Below, in pieces: positions 44,029-52,919 of a DNA stretch of 64,000 bases. Source of the stretch: Thermaurantiacus tibetensis (GTDB taxonomy: Bacteria > Pseudomonadota > Alphaproteobacteria > Sphingomonadales > Sphingomonadaceae). The stretch is taken from contig NZ_JACHTM010000002.1 of assembly GCF_015354055.1 (NCBI RefSeq), positions 744,001 through 808,000 on the forward strand, in the 5' to 3' direction. The notes beneath the pieces were generated by a model, which had not been told where the DNA came from, ran no database searches, and worked only from the letters and a program-made list of their open reading frames with translations. Made by a program: the position numbers and the translations under genes. The stretch's first letter is position 1. Every line of letters starts with the position of its first letter.

Positions 44029-44493
44029 ATGTCGCTCGGCTCGGACTGGCGCGAATTCCGCGCGCGGCTTGCCGTGATGTCGGCCTACCAGCGCTTCGAG
44101 CAGCTCGTCACCTTCACCCTCTCGATCCTCCTCGTCGTCATCATCCTGGCGGCGATGTGGAACCTCTTCCTGCGCGTGCTCCTCGGCCTCGTGGTCAAGG
44201 GCTCGCTCGACCCGACCGACCACGCCGTGTTCCAGTCGGTGTTCGGGGCCATCTTCACCGTTATGATCGCGCTCGAGTTCAAGCGCTCGATCGTGGTCTC
44301 GGTCGAGAACCGCGACACGGTGTTCCACGTGCGCACCGTGATCCTCGTCGCTCTGCTGGCGCTCTTGAGGAAGTTCATCATCCTCGACCTCGAGAAGACC
44401 GACGCCGCGACCATCGCCGCGCTCGGGTTCGTGACGGTGAGCCTGGGGCTCATCTACTGGCTGATCCGCGCCCAGGAGATGGGGCGCGGCTGA
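44029..44493 (+). CDS. PsiE-like (phosphate-starvation-inducible E) membrane protein
   Basis: A 154-residue inner-membrane protein with four hydrophobic segments (about 28-50, 63-78, 92-112 and 125-142). Segments FEQLVTFTLSILLVVIILAA, FKRSIVVSVENRDTVFHVRT and ALLALLRKFIILDLEKTDAA match the PsiE family. The start has GGGAGGGG upstream. Function is unknown; the family is linked to phosphate stress in enterics only by expression. It ends 10 bp from the convergent LysR gene. Confidence 0.83.
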   Translation: MSLGSDWREFRARLAVMSAYQRFEQLVTFTLSILLVVIILAAMWNLFLRVLLGLVVKGSLDPTDHAVFQSVFGAIFTVMIALEFKRSIVVSVENRDTVFHVRTVILVALLALLRKFIILDLEKTDAATIAALGFVTVSLGLIYWLIRAQEMGRG

Positions 44494-44503
44494 GGCGCCG
44501 CGG

Positions 44504-45451
44504 TCAGGCGGAGGCCGGCGCCGCGGGCTCCGGGCAAGCCGGGGAGGCCGGGGAGGCCGGAGCGGGGTCGGATGGCGCGGCGAGCCGGGCCTCGGCGAAG
44601 CGGGCGAAGGCCTCGACCGCGGCCGTCGGCCGGGCCGTCGCAAGCAGGCAGATGGCGGACTCCGGGAGCGGCGGCCAGCCGGGCCCGAGCACCGCAAGAC
44701 CGGCCGGGACACGGCGGCGGGGGAGCACCGTGGCCCCGAGGCCGGCGCGGACGGCGGCGACCTGCCCCGCCTCGCTCGGCGAGGCGTAGACGACGTCGGG
44801 CGCAAGACCCGCGGCGGCCGCGGCCGCGATGGCCCGCGCGCGGTAGACGCAAGGGGCGGGCGCGAGGACCAGCGGCAGCCGCGCGCCCGGGAGGGGGGCG
44901 GGAAGGGCACGGGCGGCGACCCAGGCGAGCGGCTCGTGGCGGAGCAGGCGCGCGCCCGGGAGCACGGCCTGCGGATCCTGCTTGATGACGACGAGGTCGA
45001 AGGCGCCGGCCTCGAACCGCTCGACCAGGTGGAGCGTGAGGTCGCAGCCGACGTGGAGCCGGACCCGGGGGTGGGCGCGGGCGAACTCCGCGAGGATGGC
45101 GGGGAGGTCGGTGCCGGCGACGTCCTCGGGGCAGCCGAGGCGGACGTCGCCTACGACCTCGCCGTCGCGGAAGGCGGCGACGAGGGCGCCCGCCGCCTCG
45201 ACGACCGCGCGGGCGTGGGGGAGCAGGCGCTCGCCGGCCGGGGTGAGGAGGACGCGGCGGGTGGTGCGGGCGAAGAGGGGCGCGCCGAGCAGCGCCTCGA
45301 GGCGGCGGATCTGGGCCGAGACGGCCGACTGGGTGCGCAGCACGCGCGCGGCCGTGCGGGTGAAGCTGCCGGTCTCGGCAAGCGCGAGGAAGGTGCGCAG
45401 GCGGGCGAGGTCGGCCCCGGTCAGGGGACCGCGGATAGAGCTGGGGGGCAT
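44504..45451 (-). CDS. LysR-family transcriptional regulator
   Basis: A 315-residue LTTR. The winged HTH reads LARLRTFLALAETGSFTRTAARVLRTQSAVSAQIRRLE (residues about 13-50). The effector domain shows VRLGCPEDVAGTDLPAILAE. The ATG at 45451 is chosen for domain length. It diverges from the bicarbonate-transporter remnant and the carbonic anhydrase gene, so it probably regulated them. LysR partners of SbtA-type loci often sense carbon or redox metabolites; this is an analogy. Confidence 0.92.
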   Translation of the reverse strand: MPPSSIRGPLTGADLARLRTFLALAETGSFTRTAARVLRTQSAVSAQIRRLEALLGAPLFARTTRRVLLTPAGERLLPHARAVVEAAGALVAAFRDGEVVGDVRLGCPEDVAGTDLPAILAEFARAHPRVRLHVGCDLTLHLVERFEAGAFDLVVIKQDPQAVLPGARLLRHEPLAWVAARALPAPLPGARLPLVLAPAPCVYRARAIAAAAAAGLAPDVVYASPSEAGQVAAVRAGLGATVLPRRRVPAGLAVLGPGWPPLPESAICLLATARPTAAVEAFARFAEARLAAPSDPAPASPASPACPEPAAPASA

Positions 45452-45569
45452 GGCGCACGCCCGGTCGGCAACCCGAGCGATGCGTTCGACAGGAATTCTT
45501 CGGTCTTGGGAGCGGAGGGGGGCGTCCAGCAGCGGTGCCGTGCCCAAGGGGCGCCGGGTACCGACGACG

Positions 45570-46309
45570 CGGCTGATCGGGACCCTGGTCTCGCCCATCA
45601 CCATCGCCTTCCTCATGGGGGGGTGGCGCAGCGCGCGCGCTCGGACCTCGGGAGCCCCGAGCCCGTCATCCGGATCCCCCCGATCTCCCTTGCGGTTCGC
45701 GATCGAAATCCGGGGCCGGCACGAGCGGGCCGACGTGCGCCCCGCCGAGATTGCCGCCGGGCTTGCGGCGGGAACAGCGCTCGTGCTGCTCCTGCCGGCG
45801 GGCGCCTTCCTGGTGGCGCGGCGGGTGCTGGAGCTTTCGGTGCCCGATGCGACGGGCGTGGCCGCGCTCGACGGCTCGGTCCCGTCGGTGACCTTCCTCG
45901 TGGGGCGGACCTATGCCGACACCATGGGGACGCCGATGGACGGCTACGTCATCGGGCTCGTTGCGCTCCTCGAGCGTGCCATTCTGGTGGCGCTCTTTCT
46001 CGACCGCTTCGCGAGCGCGCGGGCCGAGGCGCCGGGCGCGCCGCTCCCGGGCCTGTTCCTCGAGACGCTGCGGGGCCGGGGGCTGCTGCTCGGCGGCGGG
46101 CTCCTCATGGGCGCGGCGATCGGCGAGACCCCTGAGAGCGGATCGAGCCCTTCTTCGTGGACCTGTTCCGGGGCGTGCTGGTGCTCTTCATCCTGGAGAT
46201 GGGGATGGCAGCGGCGCGGCAGCTGCGGCGCTTCGGCAGGGTGGCGGGGCGGATGCTGGCCGGCGTGCCGCTCGTGCACATGTTCGCCCGGACGTGGGCC
46301 GGGCTGTGA
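45570..46309 (+). pseudogene. Frameshifted SbtA-like sodium-dependent bicarbonate transporter remnant
   Basis: Coherent transporter sequence is spread over two frames. LIGTLVSPITIAFLMG leads to a 7-G run (45617-45623); VAQRARSDLGSPEPVIR follows in another frame; near 45690 the first frame resumes with FAIEIRGRHERADVRPAEIA, a hydrophobic helix, SVTFLVGRTYADTMGTPMDG and YVIGLVALLERAILVALFLD; near 46135 it shifts again to ERIEPFFVDLFRGVLVLFIL and EMGMAAARQLRR, ending TGA at 46309. These segments match the DUF897/SbtA family in order, but the C-terminal ~90 residues are missing and no start is evident. At least three indels make it a probable pseudogene; read errors in the G run are an alternative for the first shift only. 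Confidence 0.68.
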
Positions 46310-46341
46310 CCTTCTCGACCGTGACGGAAAGGAGACGCGAG

Positions 46342-46812
46342 ATGCCGACGAGGATGCTTGCCCTTTCGATGCTGGCGGCGGCGGCAGCCGGGCCGGCCGC
46401 CGCGCGCACCGAGACGTGCGACGCGATCAGCGAGGCCGAGGTGGCCCGGCTCTTCGACCGGTGGAACGCGAGCCTTGCGACCCTCGACCCGGCGCGGGTG
46501 GCGGCGAACTATGCCAGGGCTGCGGTGCTGCTGCCCACCGTCTCGAACCTGCCGCGGACGACGCCGGCGCTCATCACCGACTATTTCGTGACCTTCCTGA
46601 AGCAGAAGCCGCAAGGGAAGATCGACGAGCGGCACGTGACCATCGGCTGCGACGTGGCGACCGACGTCGGGGTCTACACCTTCACGCTCCAGGGGCCGGA
46701 CGGGGCGCCGCGGCAGGTGAGGGCGCGCTACAGCTTCGTCTACGTGCCCGAGGGCGGGACGTGGAAGATCCTCCACCACCACTCGAGCGCAATGCCGGAG
46801 CCGGCGCCCTGA
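46342..46812 (+). CDS. Iota-class carbonic anhydrase (COG4337, CaMKII-association-domain fold)
   Basis: A 156-residue exported protein with signal peptide (cleavage near AAARTE). The mature part carries the family pattern in order: RWNASLATLDPARVAANYA, AVLLPTVSNLPRT, DYFVTFLKQKPQGKIDERHV, IGCDVATDVGVYTF, VRARYSFVY, and the hallmark HHHSSAMPE (His145-His147). Proteins of this family hydrate CO2 to bicarbonate, some without metal. General annotation often calls them SgcJ/EcaC or DUF4440 proteins. It lies 32 bp after the SbtA-like remnant and has its own GGAG ribosome-binding site, so it can still be expressed. Periplasmic CO2/HCO3- interconversion is the likely role. Confidence 0.82.
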   Translation: MPTRMLALSMLAAAAAGPAAARTETCDAISEAEVARLFDRWNASLATLDPARVAANYARAAVLLPTVSNLPRTTPALITDYFVTFLKQKPQGKIDERHVTIGCDVATDVGVYTFTLQGPDGAPRQVRARYSFVYVPEGGTWKILHHHSSAMPEPAP

Positions 46813-46840
46813 GGCCCCCGGGCGAGGGGCCGCGCCCGGG

Positions 46841-47575
<735 letters not shown>

Positions 47576-47598
47576 GGGAACTCCTTTCATGGGCAGGG

Positions 47599-49734
47599 TC
47601 AGAAGCGGAGCGATGCGCCGCCGTAGACGGCGCGGGGGTCGCCGGGGAAGACGAGGGCGGACGACGGCGTCGCGCGGTTGACGAGATTGACCGCCGAGAC
47701 GTGGGTGCGATTGCCAAGGTTGCGGCCGTCGACCCAGAGGACGACGCGGCCGCGCTGGAGCCGGGCCGACGCGCCGAGGAGGACGAAGCCATCCGCCGCG
47801 GCGCCGGGGGTGTTGAAGAGGTCGGTCTCGGTGCGGGAGCGGAGCGTGACGTTCGGCCGGAGCTCGAGCCCTTCCGCCGGGCGGACGGCAAGCTCGACAT
47901 AGGCGGCGTGCTCGGGAAGGCCGGCCACGCGGTTGCGGCGGTAGACCGGGTCGTCGACGAAGCGGGCGGAGAGCCAGTCCCACTTGGCGGCAAGGTCGAG
48001 CGTGGCCGGCGGGAGGCCGAGGAGGGCGGCAAGGTCGGCGGTCGCGGCCGCCTCGAGGCCGTGGCGGCGGGTGACGCCGGCGTTCACGATGGGCGGGTTC
48101 AGGGCCCCGGCGGCATCGAGGCGGAGGAGCTCGCCCTCGATCCGGCTGCGGTAGAGGGTGACGTCCCAGCCGAAGGCGCCGGCCCGGCCGCGGCTGCCGA
48201 TCTCGAAGGTGCCGGCGCGCTGGGCCTCGAGGCGGGGAATGCGGTCGGGCTGGAGGGGGATGTTGCCGCCGAGGTCGAAGAAGGCGGGAGCCTCGAAGCT
48301 CCGCGCCCAGCCGGCAAAGAGCGTGACGCCGGCGGCCGGGCGCCAGAGGAGGCCCGCGCCGGGCAGGAAGGCCGAGAAGCGCTGGTCGTAGGCCGGGCCG
48401 CCGGTGGGCGGATCCCCGGGGCCGGGTTCGTCGCGCCGGCTGGTGCGGACGGCCGCGAAGCTCGCGGTGGCGACAAGGCCGGGCGCGAACGCCCACTCCG
48501 CCCGGCCGAAGGCCTCGAGGTTGCGGGCCAGCCGGTCGCGGCTGGACGAGAGCGCGCCCTTCACCGCCGACAGCGGGCTCATGAGGCCGCCAGCGTAGGC
48601 GAAGGTCCGCGCCTCCTGCTCGGTTGCGGCAAAGCGGAGGCCAAGATTGGCCGCGAAGGGCTCGGGGCCGGAGTCCGCGCCGAGCGCCCAGCCGAGGCTC
48701 GCGCTGGTGGTGCGGTTGGTCTCCTCGAGGATGCCCTGGGGCGTGGCGTGGTCCTTGAAGCGGTCGTCATGAGCCAGCGCGAAGGTGACCCGGTGGTCGC
48801 CCGGCGCCCACACCGTGCGGCTGGCGACGTGGGACTGGCGGATGTCGTTGTCCTGGTCGCGGCGGCGGGCAACCAGCGAGGCCTGGCGCGGGTTGGCCTC
48901 GTATTCGGCGAAGGTGAGGACGCCCGGCCACTTGCTGCGGAAATCCACGTGGCCGGCGAAGACCCGGGTCTCGAGCGCGGGCGCAAGGCGGACGCCAAGG
49001 TTGCCGGAGACGCGGGTGGCGCTGGTGGCCGACTGCTCGCGCCAGCCGTCGGTCGCCGAGCTGGAGAAGGCGAAGAAGCCGTCGAGGTTGCGGCCTGCCG
49101 CGCCGGCGAAGGCCCCGCCCCGCCAGCTGCCGAAGCTGCCGCCCTCGCCGTCGGTGCCGCCGCCAGGGTCGAGGCGGCCGGTGCGCGACTCGAGGAGGAT
49201 GGCGCCGCCGAGCGTGGTGGCCCCGACCCCGAGCGCGGCCGGGCCGCGCAGGATGGTGAGGAAGGCGCCGCTCGCGAGATCGAGGGTCGGCGGGTCGAAG
49301 TTGCCGTCGGCCGCGTTCACCGGCACGCCATCGCGCAGAAGCAGGAGGCCCTTGGCGTGGCCGGTGCGGACGAGGCCCGAGCCGCGGACGGAGAGGCGGA
49401 GATCCTCCGGGCCGAAGCGGGGGGCGGCGAAGACGCCGGGAGCGAGGCGGAGCGCGTCTGCGAGGGTCGCGCGGCGGCGACCCTCGGCATCGTCGAGCGC
49501 GACGACCGAGGCGCCGCCGGGAAGCCGGTCGACCGCGCGGGCGGCATCTTCGGACGAGTCGACCGTGAGCGAGGGGGAGAGCCGCCCGGTGACGACGATG
49601 ACCGGGCGCTCGCCGGCGGCATCTTCCGCGCCCGCCCGCGCGGGCGCGGGGACGAGAGCGGGGGCGAACGGGACGAGCAGCAGGGCGAGACGGCAGGCGG
49701 GCGCGCGGCGCCCGCAGGAGACGGCAGCGAACAT
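47599..49734 (-). CDS. TonB-dependent receptor, probable metal or metallophore uptake
   Basis: A 711-residue outer-membrane receptor: signal peptide, TonB box region RPVIVVTGRL, plug with RLSVRGSGLVRTGHAKGLLL and ILRGPAALGVGATTLGGAIL, and a barrel ending in GGASLRF (terminal Phe). The plug type resembles FecA/ZnuD/OprC-like receptors. Its neighbours (DUF2946 upstream, DUF1826 divergent, a His-rich exported protein downstream) suggest zinc or copper, but no Fur/Zur-type box is clear. It ends 23 bp before the methyltransferase-like gene. Confidence 0.9.
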   Translation of the reverse strand: MFAAVSCGRRAPACRLALLLVPFAPALVPAPARAGAEDAAGERPVIVVTGRLSPSLTVDSSEDAARAVDRLPGGASVVALDDAEGRRRATLADALRLAPGVFAAPRFGPEDLRLSVRGSGLVRTGHAKGLLLLRDGVPVNAADGNFDPPTLDLASGAFLTILRGPAALGVGATTLGGAILLESRTGRLDPGGGTDGEGGSFGSWRGGAFAGAAGRNLDGFFAFSSSATDGWREQSATSATRVSGNLGVRLAPALETRVFAGHVDFRSKWPGVLTFAEYEANPRQASLVARRRDQDNDIRQSHVASRTVWAPGDHRVTFALAHDDRFKDHATPQGILEETNRTTSASLGWALGADSGPEPFAANLGLRFAATEQEARTFAYAGGLMSPLSAVKGALSSSRDRLARNLEAFGRAEWAFAPGLVATASFAAVRTSRRDEPGPGDPPTGGPAYDQRFSAFLPGAGLLWRPAAGVTLFAGWARSFEAPAFFDLGGNIPLQPDRIPRLEAQRAGTFEIGSRGRAGAFGWDVTLYRSRIEGELLRLDAAGALNPPIVNAGVTRRHGLEAAATADLAALLGLPPATLDLAAKWDWLSARFVDDPVYRRNRVAGLPEHAAYVELAVRPAEGLELRPNVTLRSRTETDLFNTPGAAADGFVLLGASARLQRGRVVLWVDGRNLGNRTHVSAVNLVNRATPSSALVFPGDPRAVYGGASLRF

Positions 49735-49785
49735 GGAACCTCCGCGATGCGTGGAAGGGCCGGGCAGGCGCCCGGGACGGGACGC

Positions 49786-50214
49786 TCAGGCGGAGGCAGG
49801 CGGGGCGTGGGGCGGCGGCAGGCGGACCGGCGGCGTGACCGCCGGGAGGGCGGCCGGAGCGGGGAGGGGCGCGGGCGGGGGGCGGAGCGCGGACGGGGCC
49901 GCGACGGCCGGGGCCAGCGGCGGCGCCGGGGCCTTGGCCAGTGCGGCCGGGCAGGAGGCGGCGGGGCCGGCCTTGCCGGGCGCGCCGGCGCCCGGGTCAT
50001 CGGCGCCCGGTTCATTGGCGCCCGGGTCGAGCGTGGCGGCGACCGGGCCGGCGGCGGTGCAGATGACGAGCTCGAGGCCGGCCGCGCCGGCGCGCGGCAT
50101 CCACCCCGGCGGCAGCAGGCCGGCGAGCGCCAGGAGGAGGGCGGCAAGGCCGAGCACGCGGGGGCGCGCGCACGCGGGAGCGCGGTGACGGCGCGGTGCT
50201 TGACCCCAGGACAT
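49786..50214 (-). CDS. DUF2946 (CopL-like) exported protein
   Basis: A 142-residue protein with one hydrophobic leader (VLGLAALLLALAGLLPPGWM) and the DUF2946 core GLELVICTAAG with one conserved Cys before the repeats and one after (AASCPAALA). The C-terminal half is Ala/Pro-rich. An internal 15-bp minisatellite (49987-50031) encodes acidic A-N/D-E/D-P-G repeats. DUF2946 proteins accompany copper-resistance operons and TonB receptors. The ATG chosen lies only 15 bp from the divergent DUF1826 start. Confidence 0.72.
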   Translation of the reverse strand: MSWGQAPRRHRAPACARPRVLGLAALLLALAGLLPPGWMPRAGAAGLELVICTAAGPVAATLDPGANEPGADDPGAGAPGKAGPAASCPAALAKAPAPPLAPAVAAPSALRPPPAPLPAPAALPAVTPPVRLPPPHAPPASA

Positions 50215-50229
50215 GGCGGGGCCAGAAGC

Positions 50230-50835
50230 ATGAGACAGTGTTACATGCAAGGGCTGTCGGACGGCGGCATGGCTGGAGTGGGGGACGGGGTGGCGGCGGG
50301 CGACCCGTGGGCGGCGATCCTCGCGCCGGAGATCTCCGTGGTGGTGGACCCGGTGCCGGTGGCGGGGCCTGGCGCCCGCTGGGTGCGGGCGCTCGCCGCC
50401 GAGGCGCCGTTCGCCGAGCGGGTCTCGGGCGCGCCCGGGGAGGTGGCGGCGCTGCTTCCGGGCGTGCCGGCGGCGCTGCGCCGGCTCGCGGACCGGCTGG
50501 CGCGGCGGTTCGCGGCGGTCACGGGCGCCGGGGCGCTCGAGCTGCGGGTGGAAGGCGTGGCCGACGACGCCTGCCGGAAGCTGCATGCCGACTGGACCGA
50601 CGTGCGGCTGCTGCTTACCCTCGCCGGGCTGGGGACGGAGCACGCCGGCGGCGACGACCCTGGTGCGCCGCTCCGGCGGGTGCCGACCGGCCACGTCGCC
50701 CTCCTCAAGGGGCGGCTGTTCCCGGGCGCCGGACCGGGGCGGCACCCGCCCTGCCTGCACCGCTCCCCGCCGCTTGCCGGGACGGGGGCAAGGCGGCTGC
50801 TCCTGGTGATGAACCGGGCGGAGGCGGCCTGGTGA
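50230..50835 (+). CDS. DUF1826 protein
   Basis: A 201-residue cytoplasmic protein. The family core is visible: RKLHADWTDVRLLLTLAGLG, TEHAGGDDP, RRVPTGHVALLKGRLFPG and LHRSPPLAGTGARRLLLVMN. DUF1826 genes frequently accompany COG0523 metallochaperones and zinc-responsive loci, so a zinc role is plausible; no enzyme activity is established. It diverges from DUF2946 with almost no intergenic DNA. The ATG at 50230 or a later in-frame ATG (50269) may be used. Confidence 0.75.
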   Translation: MRQCYMQGLSDGGMAGVGDGVAAGDPWAAILAPEISVVVDPVPVAGPGARWVRALAAEAPFAERVSGAPGEVAALLPGVPAALRRLADRLARRFAAVTGAGALELRVEGVADDACRKLHADWTDVRLLLTLAGLGTEHAGGDDPGAPLRRVPTGHVALLKGRLFPGAGPGRHPPCLHRSPPLAGTGARRLLLVMNRAEAAW

Positions 50836-50918
50836 TGAACCGGGCGGAGGCGGATGGCGTTGGCCGGGACGGGCCGGCCTGCTAGGTGGGGCAGAGGCGC
50901 AGTCGGGAGGAGGCGAGG

Positions 50919-52052
50919 ATGGGCGGGGACGGGACGGACGGAGGCGCGAGGCGGGGAGGCCGGGGGCGCGGCCACCGCTTGCGGGTGGCGCTGGCAGCGG
51001 CGCTGGCGGTGGCGGCAGCGCCGGCGGCAGGACCGGCTGCGGCCTGCACCCGGGCGGTGTGGCAGGGAAGCTCGGGGCAGGTGATCACGGCGCGCTCGAT
51101 GGACTTTGCCGTCGACATTCCGACGGAGCTCTGGATTTTGCCGCGCGGCATCGCCCGGACCGGGGAGACGGGCGCGAACACGCTGACGTGGACTGCGAAG
51201 CACGGCAGCGTGGTGGCCTCGGGCTTCGGGGTGGCGACGACCGACGGGGTGAACGAGGCGGGGCTTGCCGCGAACCTGCTGTGGCTGACGCCCTCGCGCT
51301 ACGCGCCGTTCGGGCCGGGGGCGAAGCCGGGGCTTGCGATCTCGCTCTGGGCGCAGTGGGTGCTCGACAACTTCGCGACCGTGGCCGAGGCGGTGGAGGC
51401 GATGCGGGCCGAGCCGTTCACGCTGGTGACCGACGATCTCCCCGGCCAGCCGGGGCGGCTGACGACGGTGCACCTGTCGATCTCGGACGCGAGCGGCGAT
51501 TCGGCGGTGATCGAGTATGTCGATGGCAAGCAGGTGATCCACCACGGCCGCGCCTACCGGGTGATGACCAACGAGCCCTTCTACGATGCCCAGCTGGCGC
51601 TTGACGCCTACTGGAAGGCGGTGGGGGGGACGGCGATGCTGCCCGGCTCGTCGCGGGCGGCGGACCGGTTCGTGCGCGCGAGCTTCTATGTGGACGCGCT
51701 GCCGAAGGACCTTTCGCCCGACGTGGCGCTGGCCTCGATGATGGGGGTGATCCGCAATGTCTCGACGCCCTTCGGGTTCGTGACGCCGCAGTCGCCGAAC
51801 AATTCCTCGACGCTTTGGCGGACGCTCTTCGACCACCAGCGGAAGCTCTACCTCTTTGACTCGACCTTCGCGCCGAGCGCGATCTGGGTGGATCTGCGGA
51901 AGGTCGACTTCCGGCCGGGGGCGGGCGTGCGGAAGCTGGCGCTTGGCGAGCGGCAGGCCCACGGGCTTTCGGGCGATGTCACGGCGCGGTTCGTGCGGGC
52001 GGAGCCCTTCCGCTTCCAGGGGATCGCGCCAGAGGCGGGCGGCAGCCGCTAG
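50919..52052 (+). CDS. Linear-amide C-N hydrolase (choloylglycine hydrolase/penicillin V acylase family)
   Basis: A 377-residue exported Ntn-hydrolase. A signal peptide is followed by Cys43 in AACTRAVWQG, which becomes the N-terminal nucleophile after processing. Other family residues: ARSMDF (Arg and Asp after the nucleophile), GVNEAGLAANLLWL, MTNEPFYDAQL (Asn) and SPNNSSTLWRTLFDH (late Asn/Arg). The preceding GGGAGGAGG supports the ATG at 50919. Gram-negative members often cleave acyl-homoserine lactones or penicillin V rather than bile salts; I cannot choose from sequence. Confidence 0.9.
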   Translation: MGGDGTDGGARRGGRGRGHRLRVALAAALAVAAAPAAGPAAACTRAVWQGSSGQVITARSMDFAVDIPTELWILPRGIARTGETGANTLTWTAKHGSVVASGFGVATTDGVNEAGLAANLLWLTPSRYAPFGPGAKPGLAISLWAQWVLDNFATVAEAVEAMRAEPFTLVTDDLPGQPGRLTTVHLSISDASGDSAVIEYVDGKQVIHHGRAYRVMTNEPFYDAQLALDAYWKAVGGTAMLPGSSRAADRFVRASFYVDALPKDLSPDVALASMMGVIRNVSTPFGFVTPQSPNNSSTLWRTLFDHQRKLYLFDSTFAPSAIWVDLRKVDFRPGAGVRKLALGERQAHGLSGDVTARFVRAEPFRFQGIAPEAGGSR

Positions 52053-52174
52053 CGGCACGGGCGGCTGGGCGGAAGACCCGGCGCGCGCGCGGGCGCGCGC
52101 GGGGAGACTGGGGCCGGTTGATCGAAGGAGTCGATGACGGCGAGCGAAAGGCTTCGCTGGCGCGCGGAGGTTCA

Positions 52175-52196
52175 TGAGGCTATGAGGATAGCCTCA
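52175..52196. promoter_or_regulatory. Inverted repeat upstream of peroxiredoxin
   Basis: TGAGGCTAT-N4-ATAGCCTCA, a perfect 9-bp dyad, ends 29 bp upstream of the peroxiredoxin ATG in the only AT-containing part of this spacer. It is an operator candidate; it does not match OxyR half-site spacing. Confidence 0.55.
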
Positions 52197-52225
52197 AGAG
52201 CAAGGCAAGGCACAGGAGACCGAGC

Positions 52226-52885
52226 ATGACCGAGAGCGCTTCGACCGAGCCGCGCCGGGGCCTTCCCCGGATCAACGAGCCAGCCCCCGACTTCGCGGCG
52301 AAGACGACCCATGGGCCCCGCAGGCTTGCCGACTACCGGGGCAGATGGCTCATCCTCTTCTCCCACCCGGCGGACTTCACGCCGGTGTGCACGACCGAGT
52401 TCATCGCCTTTGCGCGCAACGCCGAGCGGTTCCGGGCGCTGGGTGCCGAGCTTCTCGGGCTCTCGATCGATTCGAACTACGCCCACATCGCCTGGGTCCG
52501 GAACATCCGCGAGAAGTTCGGCGTGGAGATCCCCTTCCCGATCATCGAGGACATCTCGATGGAGGTCGCCTCGGCCTACGGGATGATCCACCCCGGCGCC
52601 TCCGACACCCAGGCGGTGCGCGCGACCTTCTTCATCGACCCCGAGGGCGTGCTGCGGGCGATGGTCTACTACCCCATGTCGAACGGGCGCTCGATCGAGG
52701 AGTTCCTGCGGCTGCTCGAGGCGCTGCAGACCGCCGACCGCGAGAAGGTGGCAACGCCGGAGGGCTGGCGGCCGGGCGACCCGGTGATCGTGCCGCCGCC
52801 GCAGACGGTGGCGGATGCCGACGCCCGCATGGGCCAGGGCTTCGACACGGTGGACTGGTACTTCAGCCGCAGGACGCTTGGCTGA
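52226..52885 (+). CDS. 1-Cys peroxiredoxin (Prx6 type)
   Basis: A 219-residue thiol peroxidase. The peroxidatic Cys is in FSHPADFTPVCTTEF; the conserved Arg is in the VRATFFIDPEG segment. No second cysteine is visible, and the long C-terminal domain (REKVATPEGWRPGDPVIVPP) is typical of Prx6/AhpC-like 1-Cys enzymes, which need an external thiol or ascorbate reductant. It detoxifies H2O2, organic peroxides or peroxynitrite. It is preceded by a palindromic operator candidate and followed by a strong hairpin. Confidence 0.95.
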   Translation: MTESASTEPRRGLPRINEPAPDFAAKTTHGPRRLADYRGRWLILFSHPADFTPVCTTEFIAFARNAERFRALGAELLGLSIDSNYAHIAWVRNIREKFGVEIPFPIIEDISMEVASAYGMIHPGASDTQAVRATFFIDPEGVLRAMVYYPMSNGRSIEEFLRLLEALQTADREKVATPEGWRPGDPVIVPPPQTVADADARMGQGFDTVDWYFSRRTLG

Positions 52886-52892
52886 CGGGCCG

Positions 52893-52919
52893 GGGCCGGC
52901 GGCTCAGCGCCGCCGGCCC
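52893..52919. terminator. Bidirectional hairpin between convergent genes
   Basis: An 11-bp perfect stem (52893-52903 with 52909-52919) and a 5-nt loop starts 8 bp after the peroxiredoxin stop. The loop contains the stop codon of the convergent permease gene. It is GC-only with no T tract, so strength as an intrinsic terminator is uncertain. Confidence 0.5.

Noticed and set aside
44320-44340. Third parS-like site (TGTTCCACGTG) in the psiE-like gene
   Set aside because: Only the left half and centre match; the right half is changed, so ParB binding is unlikely. It codes for conserved residues VFHV.
50230-50260. Zur/Fur-like box (TGTTACAT) at the DUF1826 start
   Set aside because: Only one half-site is present and it lies inside the coding region; the symmetry needed for a Zur box is missing.
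52080-52103. Alternating CG tract as a functional Z-DNA element
   Set aside because: Short CG-alternating runs are expected at this base composition, and there is no further evidence for a role.
52175-52196. OxyR site upstream of the peroxiredoxin
   Set aside because: The CTAT and ATAG elements are separated by 4 bp in place of the 7-bp spacing of OxyR sites.
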